In this document: piece after piece, positions 5,600 to 5,997 of the stretch
How the letters are laid out: every line of letters begins with the position of its first letter
Position numbering within the stretch: the stretch's first letter is position 1
Assembly (NCBI GenBank): GCA_025464795.1
Contig: JAODNB010000052.1
Span: 1-5,997 of the forward strand
Source: Frankiales bacterium
GTDB taxonomy: Bacteria > Actinomycetota > Actinomycetes > Mycobacteriales > SCTD01
Direction of reading: 5' to 3'
Length of the DNA: 5,997 nt
Notes under the pieces: model-generated
What the model saw: the letters and a program-made list of their open reading frames with translations, nothing else
Told to the model about the DNA's origin: nothing
The model's database searches: none
Position numbers and translations under genes: made by a program

Positions 5600-5997
5600 T
5601 CAACGGTTCCTGCGGTCGCGTCGAGCCGTCCGGGCGATGCGACGGTCCGCGAGCAGCACGGACGTCAGCAGCGCTACGCCGCCGGCCGCAGCGAGGGCGA
5701 AGCACACCATCGCGACGCTGGGGTAGCCGAAGATCTTGGAGCGGGTCGGTACTTGCATCATGAGGGCAGCCCCCACGACCAGGGCCGCGACGACAAGACC
5801 GCTGGCGAGCCGGTTCGCGAGGCGCTGGAGCACCGCGAGCAGCTGCGGTTCGTCGATCGCGTCGACCTTAAGCTGGAACTTCCCCTCAGCAACCGCATCC
5901 ATGACCTTGTTGATCCGTCCGGGGAGCTGGACGGTGAAGTCGCGGGCCTCCATGGCGGCTCCGAGCAGGCCGCCGGTCGAGGTCGTCATGCGGGTCT
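5600..5997 (-). CDS. AarF/UbiB (ABC1) family atypical kinase, C-terminal end only
   Basis: The frame runs open to the window edge, so only the last 131 residues are seen and the kinase domain lies outside. What is visible fits the C-terminus of actinobacterial AarF/UbiB proteins: an amphipathic segment VQLPGRINKVMDAVAEGKF and the stretch LLAVLQRLANRLASGL. Two hydrophobic helices follow (LASGLVVAALVVGAALMMQV, then a second from GYPSVAMV to LLTSVLL), and an Arg-rich tail ends the protein. The family anchors to the cytoplasmic face of the membrane through these two helices and is linked in other bacteria to quinone or lipid metabolism; its exact role in actinobacteria is not settled. The ATG at 5989 is an internal methionine, not the start. 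The gene ends 80 bp before the binding-protein ATG at 5519. Confidence 0.75.
   Translation of the reverse strand, partial: TRMTTSTGGLLGAAMEARDFTVQLPGRINKVMDAVAEGKFQLKVDAIDEPQLLAVLQRLANRLASGLVVAALVVGAALMMQVPTRSKIFGYPSVAMVCFALAAAGGVALLTSVLLADRRIARTARRDRRNR

Noticed and set aside
4855..5763. 302-codon Pro-rich plus-strand ORF
   Set aside because: Its Pro/Glu repeats are the antisense of the Gly/Ser linker, and it runs through the promoter region of the minus-strand gene without any domain.

Overview
The window is high-GC DNA with dense, overlapping, mostly one-gene units. It is almost certainly from an actinobacterium (Actinomycetota). The main evidence is a 13E12-type DUF222/HNH protein under an actinobacterial-type SOS box, genes that look leaderless, and a tRNA-Leu(UAG) gene without an encoded CCA. 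I cannot name the genus.

Layout. Positions 1-639 (+) hold the C-terminal part of a small alpha/beta hydrolase, cut by the window edge. It converges on, and overlaps by 47 bp, an SRPBCC-fold protein (593-1081, -). The SRPBCC start codon lies one base after the 3' end of a tRNA-Leu(UAG) gene (1083-1164, -), so the two probably form one transcription unit driven from about 1166. A 272-bp non-coding stretch follows. Its right end carries a LexA-type operator over the -10 element of a 13E12 family HNH protein (1437-3323, +). That gene converges, 12 bp apart, on a yidD-like gene (3336-3869, -) with an unusual N-terminal extension. Next is an orphan lipoprotein-type substrate-binding protein (4005-5519, -) with a roughly 95-residue Gly/Ser linker. 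Last is the C-terminal end of an AarF/UbiB-type atypical kinase with two membrane helices (5600-5997, -), cut by the right edge.

How the genes work together. I see no multi-gene pathway. The clearest regulatory story is DNA-damage control of the HNH protein: LexA would cover the -10 of a leaderless promoter. The second is the tRNA-Leu/SRPBCC junction, where tRNA 3' processing would itself create a leaderless mRNA. The minus-strand genes at the right end (ubiB-like, binding protein, yidD-like) all concern the envelope or membrane but look separately promoted. No CRISPR array, insertion sequence, prophage or clear defence island is visible, and I found no convincing new multi-gene system.
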